DNA from: Todiramphus chloris collaris
Lineage: Eukaryota > Chordata > Aves > Coraciiformes > Alcedinidae
Length of the DNA stretch: 64,000 nucleotides
Assembly: GCA_025345505.1 (NCBI GenBank)
Contig: JANVCC010009967.1
Location: 403,832-467,831, forward strand
Direction of reading: 5' to 3'
The notes under the pieces are model-generated. The model searched no databases. It was not told where the DNA came from and saw only the letters and a program-made list of their open reading frames with translations. The position numbers and the translations under genes are program-made. Positions 12,584 through 25,500 of the stretch are shown here, in pieces; position 1 is the stretch's first letter, and the number at the start of each line of letters is the position of its first letter.

Positions 12584-15500
12584 CTGCAGGAGAGACAGGA
12601 AAGACAGAAAGTTACAGCAAGGAACAGAGCACCCAAACCAGGTTCAGACAGTGATTCTGTTTTAGCAAGCCTTGTGAAAGCTTGCCACTGTTAGTTGTCT
12701 GAATGCTTTTAAACTGTGTGTGCAGCCAAAGTTCCCCAAAATACTCCTACCTGTACACAAGCTACCAGTAAGCAGGGCCTGCACCATCTCTTGGGCAGTA
12801 CCAGTAGAACACAGTCTAGCCCAGCTTCTACAGGCTGTTCATCATGAGCTGGTTTTGTCTTTCTCCTCTGCCTTTCCTCTTGCTTAGTACCTTCCCCTTT
12901 CTTCCCCTTGAGCACCACCTTTACCTTTGCATCACCTCAGAGTACTTTGACTTCTCCTTTCACCCAAAGAGGACAGGGAAGACCTCCAAACCTCACTGCA
13001 TCTGCATGCTAAGAGAGACAGCATGATGTCCCGCTGCTCATTTGGGGGTACCGCCTTTCTTGTGAGAACTTCAAGGCAGTATAAAGGGAGGAAAAAAACC
13101 CACCTGTTTTCCTAGTCCCCTTCAGCCACTTTATCTGCAGATACAGACATATTTCTGGAGTGCCAGGAGGGAAAATCAAGGCTAGAAGTTTTTTCCTACT
13201 TTAATCCTGCTCTCACTTTCCCCAGGCCTTCTCTAGAACACCCCTGCATTTCTATGAGCTGCTGATCTCACTGGGAAGATGCCCGAGTAAGATAAATTTC
13301 TGGTGATAGCAGGGCAAATTTGCTAGGCCTTGCATGAAGCTGGTCAGCCCTGAAAACAGCGCTTCATTTTCCTTTTAAAAAGCACAAACTTAGTTCACGT
13401 TATATGCTGGATCAACAGGCTCAGAGCATGGTCCAGTCCCCAAAACTGGCAGGTACTAGAAGCAGGACAGCAGTTTGCCTCCGTTTCTTCTCCTCACTTT
13501 GAAGGATAAGCCAGAATCCAAGAAGCTGTTGAAGCAGCTACTGCTGTATCTCAGGGAGATGTCTTATATGAGGTGGTATCTGGAGCTACCTCCTGCACTG
13601 AAGAAAAGGCTTCTACACAACCCCTACACACCCTGGCAAATTAGGCAAGGTGTAGAAGTGGCCTCAGCAATGGGATCTTACAGCTGGTCATCCCTGTGTT
13701 CTTTGCTGTGTGGGACATATTCCCATAGTACCAAAGGGGATGTGTGTCTGTGTTTAAGCAACAACACAGCACTTACAGCTTCATTTAAATGTCTGTCTAG
13801 GATTTGTGGTGTGGAAGTGCCAACATACCGCAGCTGAAGCAAATCTTAAATTCAAACATTACTAAACAGCATTTGCAAATAAGGGAAAATACTGTGCCTA
13901 TGTGTTATTTCAGTCCATACAAAAGATTATTATATGAGCTACGCAGAGTATGACCACCTTTAAATGGGCAGCTGTGTTCACAGGGATTGTGCTAATTATG
14001 GGCTGAGTTTGCAGCGAACACGAAAGCATGTGCGAGACATGAGAGGGAGATCAAGAGCAAATTCACAGACAGAGCATACTAGATAGCCTTAAATACTCTC
14101 TACACTTTGAAATATAAAGCACATCAGTGCTAATATTGGAAATTGTAACTGACATAGTATTAAATGCCAAGAGCAACCTGTCTATGCAGTCGTATTTAAT
14201 ACAGACAGTGACAGTGGAACACTGACACAGACATATGGAATTCCTGTATTCTGGAAAAAATCCTTCTGAATGGCACTTCAGGCTCCTAAAAGTCAGCATA
14301 TTTTGGATTCTGTGGTAAGTTTATTGAGCATTCAGCATTTTTTTTTAAACTACAATAGTATATTTTAAAGCTCAATGCTTAGAGGAGAATGCAGGCAGTT
14401 ACAAGGAAGCAACTACACATCTTACACCCGTTTCACAGTTCCCATGCTGCAAGGAGCTGACTGTTTCACATGTCATGTGAAGGTCCACGGACACAGAGGG
14501 CTACCTGTTTGTGCCAGAAGCCACAGTTTTCACTCTGACGAGTAGAACAGCTTCCTGATTATCATTCATCCTTAGTCACTGCACCACCGCAGTCATTCAC
14601 TGTTAGGAACAGTCACTAGCCATATTTATGGGTAACATGCTGATACACAAAATCATGTGCACAGGTATTTTAAAGTTAACTAAAAGGAGGTGTCAAGGAA
14701 AAATGTACTGCTTAGTGGCTGGTGGTGGTGTGCTTACTTCCCCTCCCATCAAGAAAAAACATCACCTCCAGAAAGCAATTTAATGTGAATGTTTAAGTGC
14801 AAAGTGAATCAGTTAGGTCAGGTCAGGAAATTCTCTTAACTACATCTGCAAAGCCAGCCTCAACTTTTTCCTTTGTTGGCTGGCAGGAAAACACAAAAGA
14901 GTTATAAACCATCTATAAATACTTCCTGTCCATGGGCATGTTCAGGAGAGAAATGTGCTTTGAGCTGTAACAAAAACCTAGAGTTATCTTAGGCCAAATA
15001 CCCCTTACAGTGTTTTACTATCAGGTTTTGGGCTGCTGGGCAAATGAGGACTATGCAGGCAACATAGCCAAAATGATACTTGGAATTATCTATCACAGAA
15101 ACTAATAAAAATAATCTGATTTCATGCAGAAGTAGCTTCAAAATGTTGTTACATGGCAAATATCTTCTTCCTTGTCTGCTTCAATTATTGATCTAGAAGC
15201 AAACGCTGTAATGACTCCCGCACCAGCACACAAGGCAGAGGCTCTTCAGAGGCAGTCTGTGCTCACAGGGGTCAGCACAGCCCGTCTCGAGTCGGCACAG
15301 CCAGCGTCTCCAAAGGAGGTTTGCACAAGAACACGCCTCAGAGCTGCCTGCGGGGAGTGCTGCTTTGTGACTACACACATGAAAGTTTACTGCTGCTGGT
15401 TGCACAACAGTAAGGTAACACAAAAGGCTGCAATTTCAGCTTGGCCATGAGCCTGGCTCCTGTGGTCTCGAGCTTTACAGGTGAATTAATCTTATTCATT

Positions 15501-16683
15501 TGCTGTGTTGACGCATGTGGGTACACAGTGAACATCTTGGGGGCCTTGGCAAGAGCAGAGGACAGGAGGCAGGCAGGGATTCAGAGAGTAAAAGAATAAA
15601 TACTCTGTTTGATGAAGGGAGCCAGAAGAATAAGACAGGATTTCAAAGGTAGGAGTGCCTTCCCCCACCAGGGAGAAGGTCGTCTCTGGTACAGCTACAA
15701 TATTAGCTGCATGCTAACATCAGTATTAAAACAAAACACAGAACATTTATCGACACATCTAAAAAGCTAGGGCTTTTTGGAAACTGGCACTTCACAGCTT
15801 TTAGCTGGCAACTGAACAGTTTTGAAGATCACCTCCCAGCTATGTTACTGCTTCAGTTTCAGAAAATGCTGCTGAATTTCAGAAAATAAGGGGAGTATGA
15901 AAACCTCAATACTTTGGACCCTTCATTCAATCGTATCTCAAGGCTATCAGAATCATGGTTTCTCATACTTTCAACACGAAAAGCAAGTTTATGGGTAGCT
16001 TCTTGTCTGTCAAGTAGACAGACAACTCAGCTGTTCTCTAAACAGCAGCAATTTAAATTAATCTAAAGAGTTTACTGATGTGCAAGCCTGACGAGTGGAC
16101 TCCTTTGTTAAGGAAGCTTCAAGATTAAAAATGAAGCAAATCAAAGGACAAGAGCATATCGCTGTAATTGGTACCAAGGGGTTATTTCATGACAGGTGAA
16201 GGTTATGGTTGGAAAAAAAAAAGAAAAAAATCACCTGTGTCTAACAATGTGGCTATTGTACTAAAATACAAGAGTGAAGTAACAAAGCCAGCAGCTGCAA
16301 ATGTACACGAGCACTGAAGCTCTACCACAAAGGCCAGCAGAGCAGAACATTCTGCAGAAGAGTGTAGAATGAAACTGAGCATTATTATCCTGATTACACA
16401 GGAGAAAAAGAGAGATTAAGAATATCTGATGGCTTGCCTGAGACTGCACTGACTCAGAGGCACAACAAAGAGAATGGGGTTTTGAGACTGTCACTCCAGC
16501 ACCCTATTCACTGAGTTAATGCCTCTCGCTGACCTGATTTGCTCAGCAAGGCCCATAGCTCAAGCCGAGCAATTATGCCAACTGCCTCAAGTCTTATTAG
16601 TATGCAGCTAGCACCAGGCTGGAGGGACCGTGTGCACCACAGGATGGGAAGAGAATTCACAATGCCACATGCTGGGAACACAG

Positions 16684-18165
16684 TCACAGAACCATAGAAT
16701 GGCAGGGGTTGGAAGGGACCTCTGGAGATCATCAAATCCAATCCCGTGCCAGAGCAGGATCACACAGGGCAGGCCACACAGGAACAGATCCAGGTGGGTT
16801 TTGAGAGCCTCCAGAGAAAGATACTCCAGAACCATTCTGGGCAGCCTGTTGCAGGCTCTGTCACTCTCACAGTGAAGAAGTTTTTCCTCCTGTTGAGGTG
16901 GAACTTCCTGTGTTCCAGTTTCTGACCATTGCCCCTCATCCTATCACAGGGCACCACTGAAAAGAGACTGGGCCATTCTGCTTGACACCCACCCTTCAAA
17001 TATTTGTAAACATTGATAAGATCCCCTCTCAGCCTTCTCTTCTCCTGACTCAACAGCCCCAGGTCTCTCAGCCTTTCCTCATATGAGAGATGTTCCAGTC
17101 CCTTCATCGTCTTTGTAGCTCTCCATTGGACTCTGTCTAGTATTTCCCAGTCCCTCTTGAACTGGAGAGCCCAGAACTGAACACAATACTCCAGATGTGG
17201 CCTCACTAGTGCAGAGTAAAGGGGGAGAAGAACCTTCTTCAACCTGCTGGCCACACTCTTCTTTATGCACCCCAGGAGACCACTGGCCTTCCTGGCCACA
17301 AGGGCACATGGCTGCCCCATAGATAACTCACTGTCCACCAGGACACCAAGGTCACTCTCCATGATGCTGCTTTCCAGTGGGTCTACCCCTAACCTGTACT
17401 GGTACATGGTGTTGTTTCTCGCCCGGTGTAGGACTCCACACTTATCCTTGTGGAATTTCATTAGGTTCCCCTTTGCCCAGCTCTCCAGCCTGTCCAGATC
17501 TCGCTGGATGGCAGCACAGCCTTCCAGTGTATCAACTACTCCTCCCAGTTTAGTATCATCAGCAAACTTGCTGAGGGTGCACTCTGTCCCTTCATCCAGG
17601 TCACTGATGATGTTGAGTAAGTCTGGACCCAGTACTGACCCTTGCAGAAGGTCACACAACTGATCACAACCCTCTGAGCTCTATTGTTCAGCCCGTTCTC
17701 AGCCCATCTTCCCATCCCTTCTCCTAACCCACACTTCCTGAGCTTACCCACAAGAATGTTGTGGGAGTCAGTATCAAAAGCCTTGCTGAAGTGAAGGTAG
17801 ACAACATCCAATGCTCTCCCTGCATCTACCCATTCAGTCACACCATCAAAGAAGGCTAACACATTACTCAAACATGAGTTCCCCTTGGTAAATACATGCT
17901 GTCTACTCCTGATAACCTTCTTTCTTCCATGTGCTGAGATATGATCTCCAGAATGAGCTGCTCCATTACCTTTCCAGGGATGGATGTGAGGCTGACTGGT
18001 CTGTAATTTCCTGAGTCTTCCTTCTTGCCCTTTCTGAAGACTGGAGTGACATTGGCTTTCCTCCAGTCCTCAGGCACCTCACCTGTTCTCCATGATCTTT
18101 CAAAAATAAAGGAGAGTGGTAGAGCAAGAACATCAGCCAGCTCTCTCAGCACTTGCAGTCCAAGA
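16684..18165 (-). mobile_element. CR1 LINE, 5'-truncated, decayed ORF2
   Basis: Minus-strand copy of about 1.5 kb. Its 3' end reads on the plus strand as cagaaccatagaatggcagg and ttggaagggacctctggag, the avian CR1 3' signature. Reverse-transcriptase pieces are readable in shifting frames: GNYRPVSLTSIPGKVMEQL (about 17.95 kb), YLHFSKAFDTDSHN (about 17.8 kb) and the FADDTKLGG catalytic box (about 17.55 kb). The C-terminal part [12 protein letters not shown] follows. Frames are broken near 17.65 and 17.87 kb, so it is dead. Lies in the w16-w17 intron. Confidence 0.95.
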
Positions 18166-18178
18166 TTTTTTTTTTTTT

Positions 18179-18215
18179 TCAAGAGGGAGAAGTGCAAAGT
18201 GCTGCATTTAGACAG
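18179..18215 (+). repeat. Possible inverted CR1-like patch next to a T tract
   Basis: Just beyond the 5' end of the minus-strand CR1 and a T13-15 tract, the plus strand reads FKREKCKVLHL. This resembles the CR1 reverse-transcriptase segment that follows the catalytic box, but on the opposite strand. The match is short and the following bases are not recognisable. Confidence 0.3.
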
Positions 18216-19014
18216 CGCTAAGCAGTCACATAGAGGGTGGGAAGAACAGCTGGGTAGAACACTCCAGGGTTCCTGACCTGTGGCATCACTAGTCAACAAT
18301 AACACTGAAGAAAAGAAACCAATAAGCTACTGTCAATCCAGCTCCCACATGGGAGCAGCAGCACTGCCTGCAAGGCAAGGTCTAAAGGAAACATCAATAT
18401 TTCACTCTGGATGCTGTATGTCCAGATGCAGACTATCTAGAGAGAGGTAAATAAACTTCACGTACAAGGGAAGCTAGGAACAAATGGGATCCACCAGAAG
18501 ACTGTGAGTGAACATGAGAAAAGCATATTACTTTTGTAAACCAGGAATAATTTGCTCTCCATGCTCAGTCTGGTAGGAGAGGATATAACAAGCTCAAAAC
18601 AAAGAAGAAAGATTTGGAGGGGTGAAAAAGAGAGTGTGCTAAACCCCCTAAACCCAATGGAGGGGTAACAGTGAAGACAGGGAAAAAGCTACTTGAAGTA
18701 GTTGCAGAGTAACCATCACTGCAAGCCTCTGAAAACTAGTAAAACACTGCTCAGAAACAACACACCTGTTCTTGTCTCAGGTCAAGTGTGGGATTGTAGC
18801 TATAGAACTCTCTCCCGATTGCTCAGACAACTTTTCGGGCTCATAAAACTTCTTCAGGTCTGAAATCTACTGCTGATATTTCAAAGTTAAGTAAAAGTTT
18901 CAAACAATTGCTTAGAGTTTAAGAGAGATAAGATTATCTGATGTTTCCAACTAAACCACCTGGTATTACCACAAAAAGAAAACAGTATTTTTACTGACAA
19001 ATGTTGTTGTGTGC

Positions 19015-19032
19015 ATATATATATATATATAT
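19015..19032. repeat. (AT)9 microsatellite
   Basis: Uninterrupted AT dinucleotide run in the w16-w17 intron, likely length-variable. Confidence 0.95.
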
Positions 19033-19418
19033 GACGTTCATACACCCACAGACATAGATAAAGTACATACAGATAAAACTGTATGTATTAACATAGGAAT
19101 GTAAGCAAACATCCAGAAGTCTGCTGTTCAAGAACTGACCAAAGCCCACAGTACAGGCACAAAGTTGCTTAAAGACTGTCCATCCCATTGCTAAAGCTTT
19201 TGAGATCTTGGGAGATACTGTACAACAAGGGATTGGATTGTGTCAGGGACAGTGGCACAGAACACCAAAGTGGACAAACATGTACATAAACACAGAAAAG
19301 CAGGAGTGAAGAAATGGTGCATCATGAAGGCAGGCACAGGAGAGCCAAAAGACTACCCTCAAAGTAACACAAGCAGACAGACAGTGGGGATTTACTACAG
19401 GAGACAGAACACACTCAC

Positions 19419-19545
19419 GCTGGATATTCAGGCACTTTTCCCTTGAAGGCAGGCAGATCGCGAACATATTCGTTGTACAGCCACTTCACTTTGAAGTGTA
19501 AGTTCATATAGTCTGCACTTTTACATAGTCTGTGTTTCTCGTGCT
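19419..19545 (-). CDS. UNC13B: UNC13B exon w16: MHD1 region
   Basis: 127 nt, 41 whole codons between split codons: [19 protein letters not shown], then [12 protein letters not shown] and [10 protein letters not shown]. Acceptor is cttacag and donor gtgagt at 19413-19418. Flanked by two of the longest introns of the window (9.2 and 6.8 kb). Confidence 0.95.
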
Positions 19546-22500
19546 CTGTAAGGAAGGGAAAAAAAAGCAGTTAGTTCTGAATTTACCACTATCACTGCAT
19601 CAGGGACAGGAAGGTCTTATAAAGTACGTCCACAGTATGCAACTATTTTCAGGATGAAGCACTTAGAGATTAACAAAATCTTCACAACACAGGATTTTGG
19701 GAGTCGGTAGGGATTCTTGGCAGTTGACTGCTAGGGCTCTGGAGTTTATTTCTGTAGCTCAAATTAATACTTCCATTTGTTAAAGATCTTTTGGTTGCCA
19801 AAGCAATAAAAACAGAGTAATCACTTACGGCCTCTCCATTTAACATATGATAGTCTCAACTCTACCTTTGCAGGAAACAAAACAGGGAGAGTAAATCTGT
19901 TCATGCTTGGAAATAAACAAAGGCGACACCAACATGTTACACTACATCCCTAGGAGCAGAAAACAAGAAGTTCTTTAGAGTCTGACAGTGTCACTCAAAA
20001 GCAAGTTCAGGAAGCTACACAGGAGCTGGAGCCTTCCCTGATCCCCAGTGCAGAGGAATTCATGACTGTTCTCTTGCAAAAGGCAACTGGTTTCTTATTT
20101 GCATTGCTTTCCTGAGCACAGTCCACTGAAGTGACCCTTGGATATCCACCTGCTGCTGAGCCTCTTCCTCCTGCCAGGTTTCATTATGTTTTTGGGCCCG
20201 GTTGATGTTAGGACAATGCAGTTCCAGCCTGTATAATGCACATAACTCCACAACATGGCCCTTCTCACACATCTGTGCTGCTATAGCACTTCCCATACAG
20301 AGACGTATGTTTCTGCAGAAATCATCTCTGACCACTGCTCCCCTTTCTCTCACAAGAAATGTAAGCTGCACATCCTCACTCAAGGTCCTTCACAGCCTAC
20401 GTCCACACTACCATCTTTCAGCAGTTGACTCCCACCTCTCATCAGCCCACAATCCCTGTTTTTAAACTACTTGGTAAGTTCTTCCAAAAGCATCTCAGCC
20501 CTTTCTCCCAAGCCACTCCTCATATGCTTACACAGGCAGCTCCTACTGCACTACTTTTCTGCAAAAACCTCTTCAAAAAGAATAAAATGATTTCCTTCTT
20601 CATGTTGCTAAGAGGACTCAGCAGCTGGCTTTTGCCTGCACTGTGATCTTGAATTATGGGCTGACCAGTTCTTCACCACTGCTTCCTAGTGCTGCCAGTC
20701 TGTACCCATCCCTTTTTTCTGCTGAGCTTCAACAGCATGAATACACTTTGTGCCAGGCTTCTTTGTTCACTCTAGCATCACGGCAAGCTGCTAGCCCATG
20801 ACTACAGTGTGAGGTATGAGATTAAAACATACACGATTTTGGCTTAGACTCAGGGATTTTTTTTCCCCCCAAAATTTGACTTTAGATTTGTCTTCCTACA
20901 TGTGGTGATCTCATTATTGATGTAACTTTCCAAGGGCATCGCTGCTGACGTGTAGACAAGATCTAATTATGCTAAGAAGTCGAAGCCTTTCTCTTAACTT
21001 CCAATGACTTCAATCTAGGATTTTGGTATAAGCATCCAGTAACTGGACAGATATATGCAGATGTGAGCAACATATGACACAGATATTCATGAGCAGAAGT
21101 TGTATCTTAATGATGTAAAATGGCCACAGCTTTCGAATCAGTTACCTGATGGATTAGCTTATCTCACAACAACATCATCTACTTTCATGTAAACGTGAAT
21201 TCTTGAAACTATTTAAAAACATTAAGAAACTTCTGCATCTCTCTTGAGGCTTCAAAAGCATGGACAAGAAGAAAGGCCAAATAAAGAATTATCCAACCAA
21301 ACCCACAAAAACCATTTCATGCATAATTGTTCTGTAAGCCTTGTCAGCTCTCAAGTTGTGGAACACTCCACTGAGTTGCTTGCAAACCTCTGTAACAGTG
21401 TAATAAAGATCTTCTTCCAGTTCATATGTAGATCCACAAGGACACAATCTCAAAAAAAAAAAGAAAACAAATCTTCATTTCAAAGAAATTAAAATGCCTG
21501 GTATTTGACAGACATAGTCCCCAGGGGTCATGGTTCAATGAACAAAATCCTTTACATGTGCTATTATTTCACATGTACTATGACCCATCACTCTCCACAG
21601 TGAATTTTCTTATACTGGAGCCAAGGAAAGTCCATTCCTGTTTTACATAAATAAATAAAATATCTTTCTTGAGCACTAAGAGAAGTATGAGCATAGTCAG
21701 TGTCAGAACTGCTGACCTCCCTCAAAAACAACTGCAGAAGGAAATGCAAAGCTCTCTCCATGCACAGATCTAAAACTGGAAACAAACACAGCAATAACCA
21801 TGCCTGCTTTGCTCCCTGTGACAGTGAGGAAATCAATGAGCAATTATAACTCCATTAACTTTGATGTGTGCTGCCACCCAGGTGCTGTTCCTGCATGGGA
21901 AAACCACTGTTCCTGCAGAAGGAAGGTATGACTTGAAGGAAAAAATACTAAAATCAGATTCATTTCACCAAAATGAAGTAGTGTGCTAAAAGCAAGTAAT
22001 TCAAGCCTCTTCCTATATTCTAGGACATTTTAAAGACTACTAGGTTGCAGAAGAGGAAGATGCAAAGCAGCCACAGAAGCGTAAGCCCAAGGACTGCTAC
22101 TAGGACTACCTAGCCATCTAAGCAGTAAAGGAGAGTATGCACTATGGCAAAGTATAAGAAATAAGGAGAGGTCTTACCACCATAAAAGAGAACTTTACGT
22201 ATGCGAAAGAAAGGTGGGGCTTGTGACAGAGAAAAGACAAAAGTGAGCTATAACAGCTCAAACATGCTGGTGGACAAAGAAAGCCAAAGAAGCCCCCAAA
22301 CCCTCCCATTCCCAACAGCTCATACCATTTGCCTTCCCCCCTTCAGAGGACCCTGCACAGTTTTGATCAACCACTTTCTTTGTAGAGGGAAATATTAAAA
22401 AACACTTGAAAGCCACATGGAAACACACCAGCCAGAGGTATACTTTGAAAACCTATTTTTGAAAAAGTGAAGAGCACGGGAGCCATCAGTCTGAGCACAT

Positions 22501-25500
22501 TTCTGTTCTGCTTTATAACCTGCTGGCTTTTAAAGAGCTTAGTGGCAGCAACAGCGGAAGAGTGCATAGATATCTTGCAGGAGCTGCTGTGTTTTATCCT
22601 GAAAAAAACACAGAGTTCTGTAAGTCTCTCACATTTCCTAAGCAGATTTCATCTGAAAACAGTCTCCTCTGGAGAAGAGCTTTTAGGGTCATCGAGGCCA
22701 TATTATTAAGGCATTAATAGGGAACTGCTTCCTAGCAGCACACCTTCTAGTGTCATGTCCAGTTCTATTTTGCAGGCAAAGAACAGGACTTCTACCACAT
22801 CCTTAATCCTGGATTTTCTTCTTGATTGTCAGCCTACTTTCCATGGGTTAATTTCAATAATGCCTATTTTCTGCAGACATTCTAATAGGTGCCAAGGCTG
22901 TTGAAGCATTAATGCTTTAGACAGCTGGCATCTGTGTGTGCATCTGATCCCCCTTCCCCTTATTAGAAGTGAGAATGTGGCAGAAAGATTTATTTCAATC
23001 CTGCCCGCCAAGTCTACTCAAGTCTCTCTTCCTATCAGAGATGCTTCCAATTTGCAGCTCTCCTAATGTGTCCAAAATAAGAAGAAATGCTGTCAAGGAT
23101 GACATTGATTTTCTATTACTATCTTTTAATGTCTTCCTAATAAAGGAAGAGCAGAAGCTGGCTTTGCTTGGGGTGTTTGTGCTTCCTGGGTCACAGAGGT
23201 TTCAGAGAGGACAGTGAGAAATCCAACCCCAGTTACCAGCTTGCAAGGAGGCTGTGCAGCTGCAGAGCACCAGTCAGTGCCCCAGAGGTGGAGCTAACAG
23301 TGACTCCAGGGTAGCATGATCTCGCCAGCCAAGTCTGGGCCACATGTCTATCCGATCCATTTTACTCTTGGTTTGAGGGGGAACAAGGGACACTTCTCAA
23401 TGACTCATCCTACTGCCTTTGCCAGCAAGGAGGGAAGGGCCAGGTCTGCTGTTGATGGTACCCTGAGAAGGCACTGCTTTGAGGGAAAGAGAAAACAAAA
23501 TAAGCATGGTAGATTCTGGAGCTTCTACTGTGTCTCAGAAGCCGAGTCTCCTTAAGGGCATAAGACAGGTCTACAGTGCACCTGCCTTCCTGCAGTCAAA
23601 CACTGCTGTTGTCACTGTTGCTACCAGTTGCTGAATGTATTCCGAGTAGAAAATAGAGGTATTTCATTTGTACGTCTTGAACATTTTACACATCATCATC
23701 AAAAGGGGCCCAAAGGACACATGCTGCAGCACCCGCAGGCTAGCAAAACTTCTGGTTCTGAGACCCCTATGCACTGTATTCTAGGTATAAATTAGAATCT
23801 ATACATTGCCCTGCACAGTGCACATGGGGTAAGCTCTGGCTGGGAGAGGCACGGTGAGCTGCTGCCTGTGAGGAAAGGCAAAACAACTCAGGCAGCCAGG
23901 CACTGCTCTCCAGCTTAGAGAAACCATCTACTTCCTAAGGTTCCCAACTCTCTTCCACACTGCATGTGGGAGAGAAATGTGGAAGCAGGGAAGGGCTGTT
24001 TCACACAGCTAGGCCTGCACTCTTTCTACACCAAAGCCATTGCATGGCCTTTAAGCTAGAAGAAAATTGCAGAGCAAAAAGGTTAGAGATCCTTAAGTGT
24101 CACCCCAGCTAGGAGGGAAGAAACAGAGTCACACCTGAACGGGAGCTCTGACCTCAGCAGTTATTCCTCATCAGACATTATCTGCATCTTAATGTCTGGG
24201 ACCCAGCAAAGGGGCTACTGCCCAGAACTGTTCAGCATATGTCAAAAAACAACTGGAATCTCCTTGCAGCACATACCCTCTATTTCTGCAGCAGCAGTAC
24301 GGTCTTCCACATCGTCTTTGCAGATCTGCTCATCTCTGGCATAAAACTACAGGACACTAAAGCTAATATTAGTAGCTACATCCAAAGTATTAAAACTATG
24401 GGTACCAGATGTCCTACTCATGACTACAAACTCTACCAATGAGCATAAACTTACCACTTGGTGAGGTGAATGAGCTCATGTTATCCAGAACTTTGGAAGA
24501 GAACATAAGGAAAAACACCATGAAGAAAATCAGAAGCATTATACCCCGGGTTTGTGTACACAGACCTACACAAAACGGGTCAGGCTTTGGTGCAGAGAGC
24601 TCTTGATGCATATAGATCTTGAAGCACACCAGAAATGTATCTAGGGATTATTCCACAAACTGGCAAAAATGGGAATATGAAACTCTTTGTGTAGTTAAAC
24701 TGATGGAGAAATTAGCAACTCAACTGAGAAATGGCAAAGCCAAGAGCTGCGGACAGAAAAATCTAATCACCACCCTTCACATCACTTAATCTGTTTCCTT
24801 TAATCCTTTTTTTTCCCCCTCATTTAAAAAAAAAAAAAGGCAGTGAGCTAATCCAATCATCTGTATTTAAAATAGATGTAGTAAGGCCTGTAACTGAATT
24901 ATTGTATCACTTGTTCTAAATGTTATCTTCATAAGTTTCTGGAGAGCAATGCAGTGAGGAATCATGCTTGCCTTTAATAGAATTCTACACCCTGAGGAAT
25001 TCTTGAATATACATTTGGAAGAGACAGACAGTAACAGTGACTCTGTCATTGTGCAATCCTCCTGCAGGGCTTGCACAGCTAGAGTACAAACACATGTACC
25101 ATGCAGTTTTTCAGCTTTTGTTCAAAATGCACACCCTCTCCTGTCCATCAGCTGCCCTTGTGTCAACTTCTCTCACCAAGAAATACCCTGAAGAGGGATA
25201 CTCTTTCAGCAAATATTTGCTAGGCACTGATGAACTCACAGGTGGAAACATGATGCCAATCCTTGTCTTACAAAGCTCACAAGTGACCAGAAAGATATCA
25301 GGAAAAGCTGAAATAAGCCCAGATTCCCCAGGGGACACAAAGTCAAAAGGGTACATGGTTGCTACATGTGAACAGAGAAAATCTGGGAGGCAGAGTTAAC
25401 CTGGGCCACTTAAAAGAGGAAAAAAAAAAAACAAACCAGTCAAAATGATGTTCCCATTTGACAGTCAAATTCACACACAATCAGTAACCTTTTTGCAGCT

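Larger units (their letters stand above)
12584..19418 (-). other. UNC13B: Intron w16-w17 (6.8 kb)
   Basis: Contains the 1.5-kb CR1 copy at 16684-18165, the adjoining T tract and possible inverted patch, and an (AT)9 run. The 12.6-16.6 kb part shows no recognisable element. Confidence 0.85.

Noticed and set aside
20060-20720. Minus-strand 107-codon frame and surrounding unique-looking sequence
   Set aside because: Possibly an old repeat or retrocopy fragment, but I could not identify a family or a poly-A tail.
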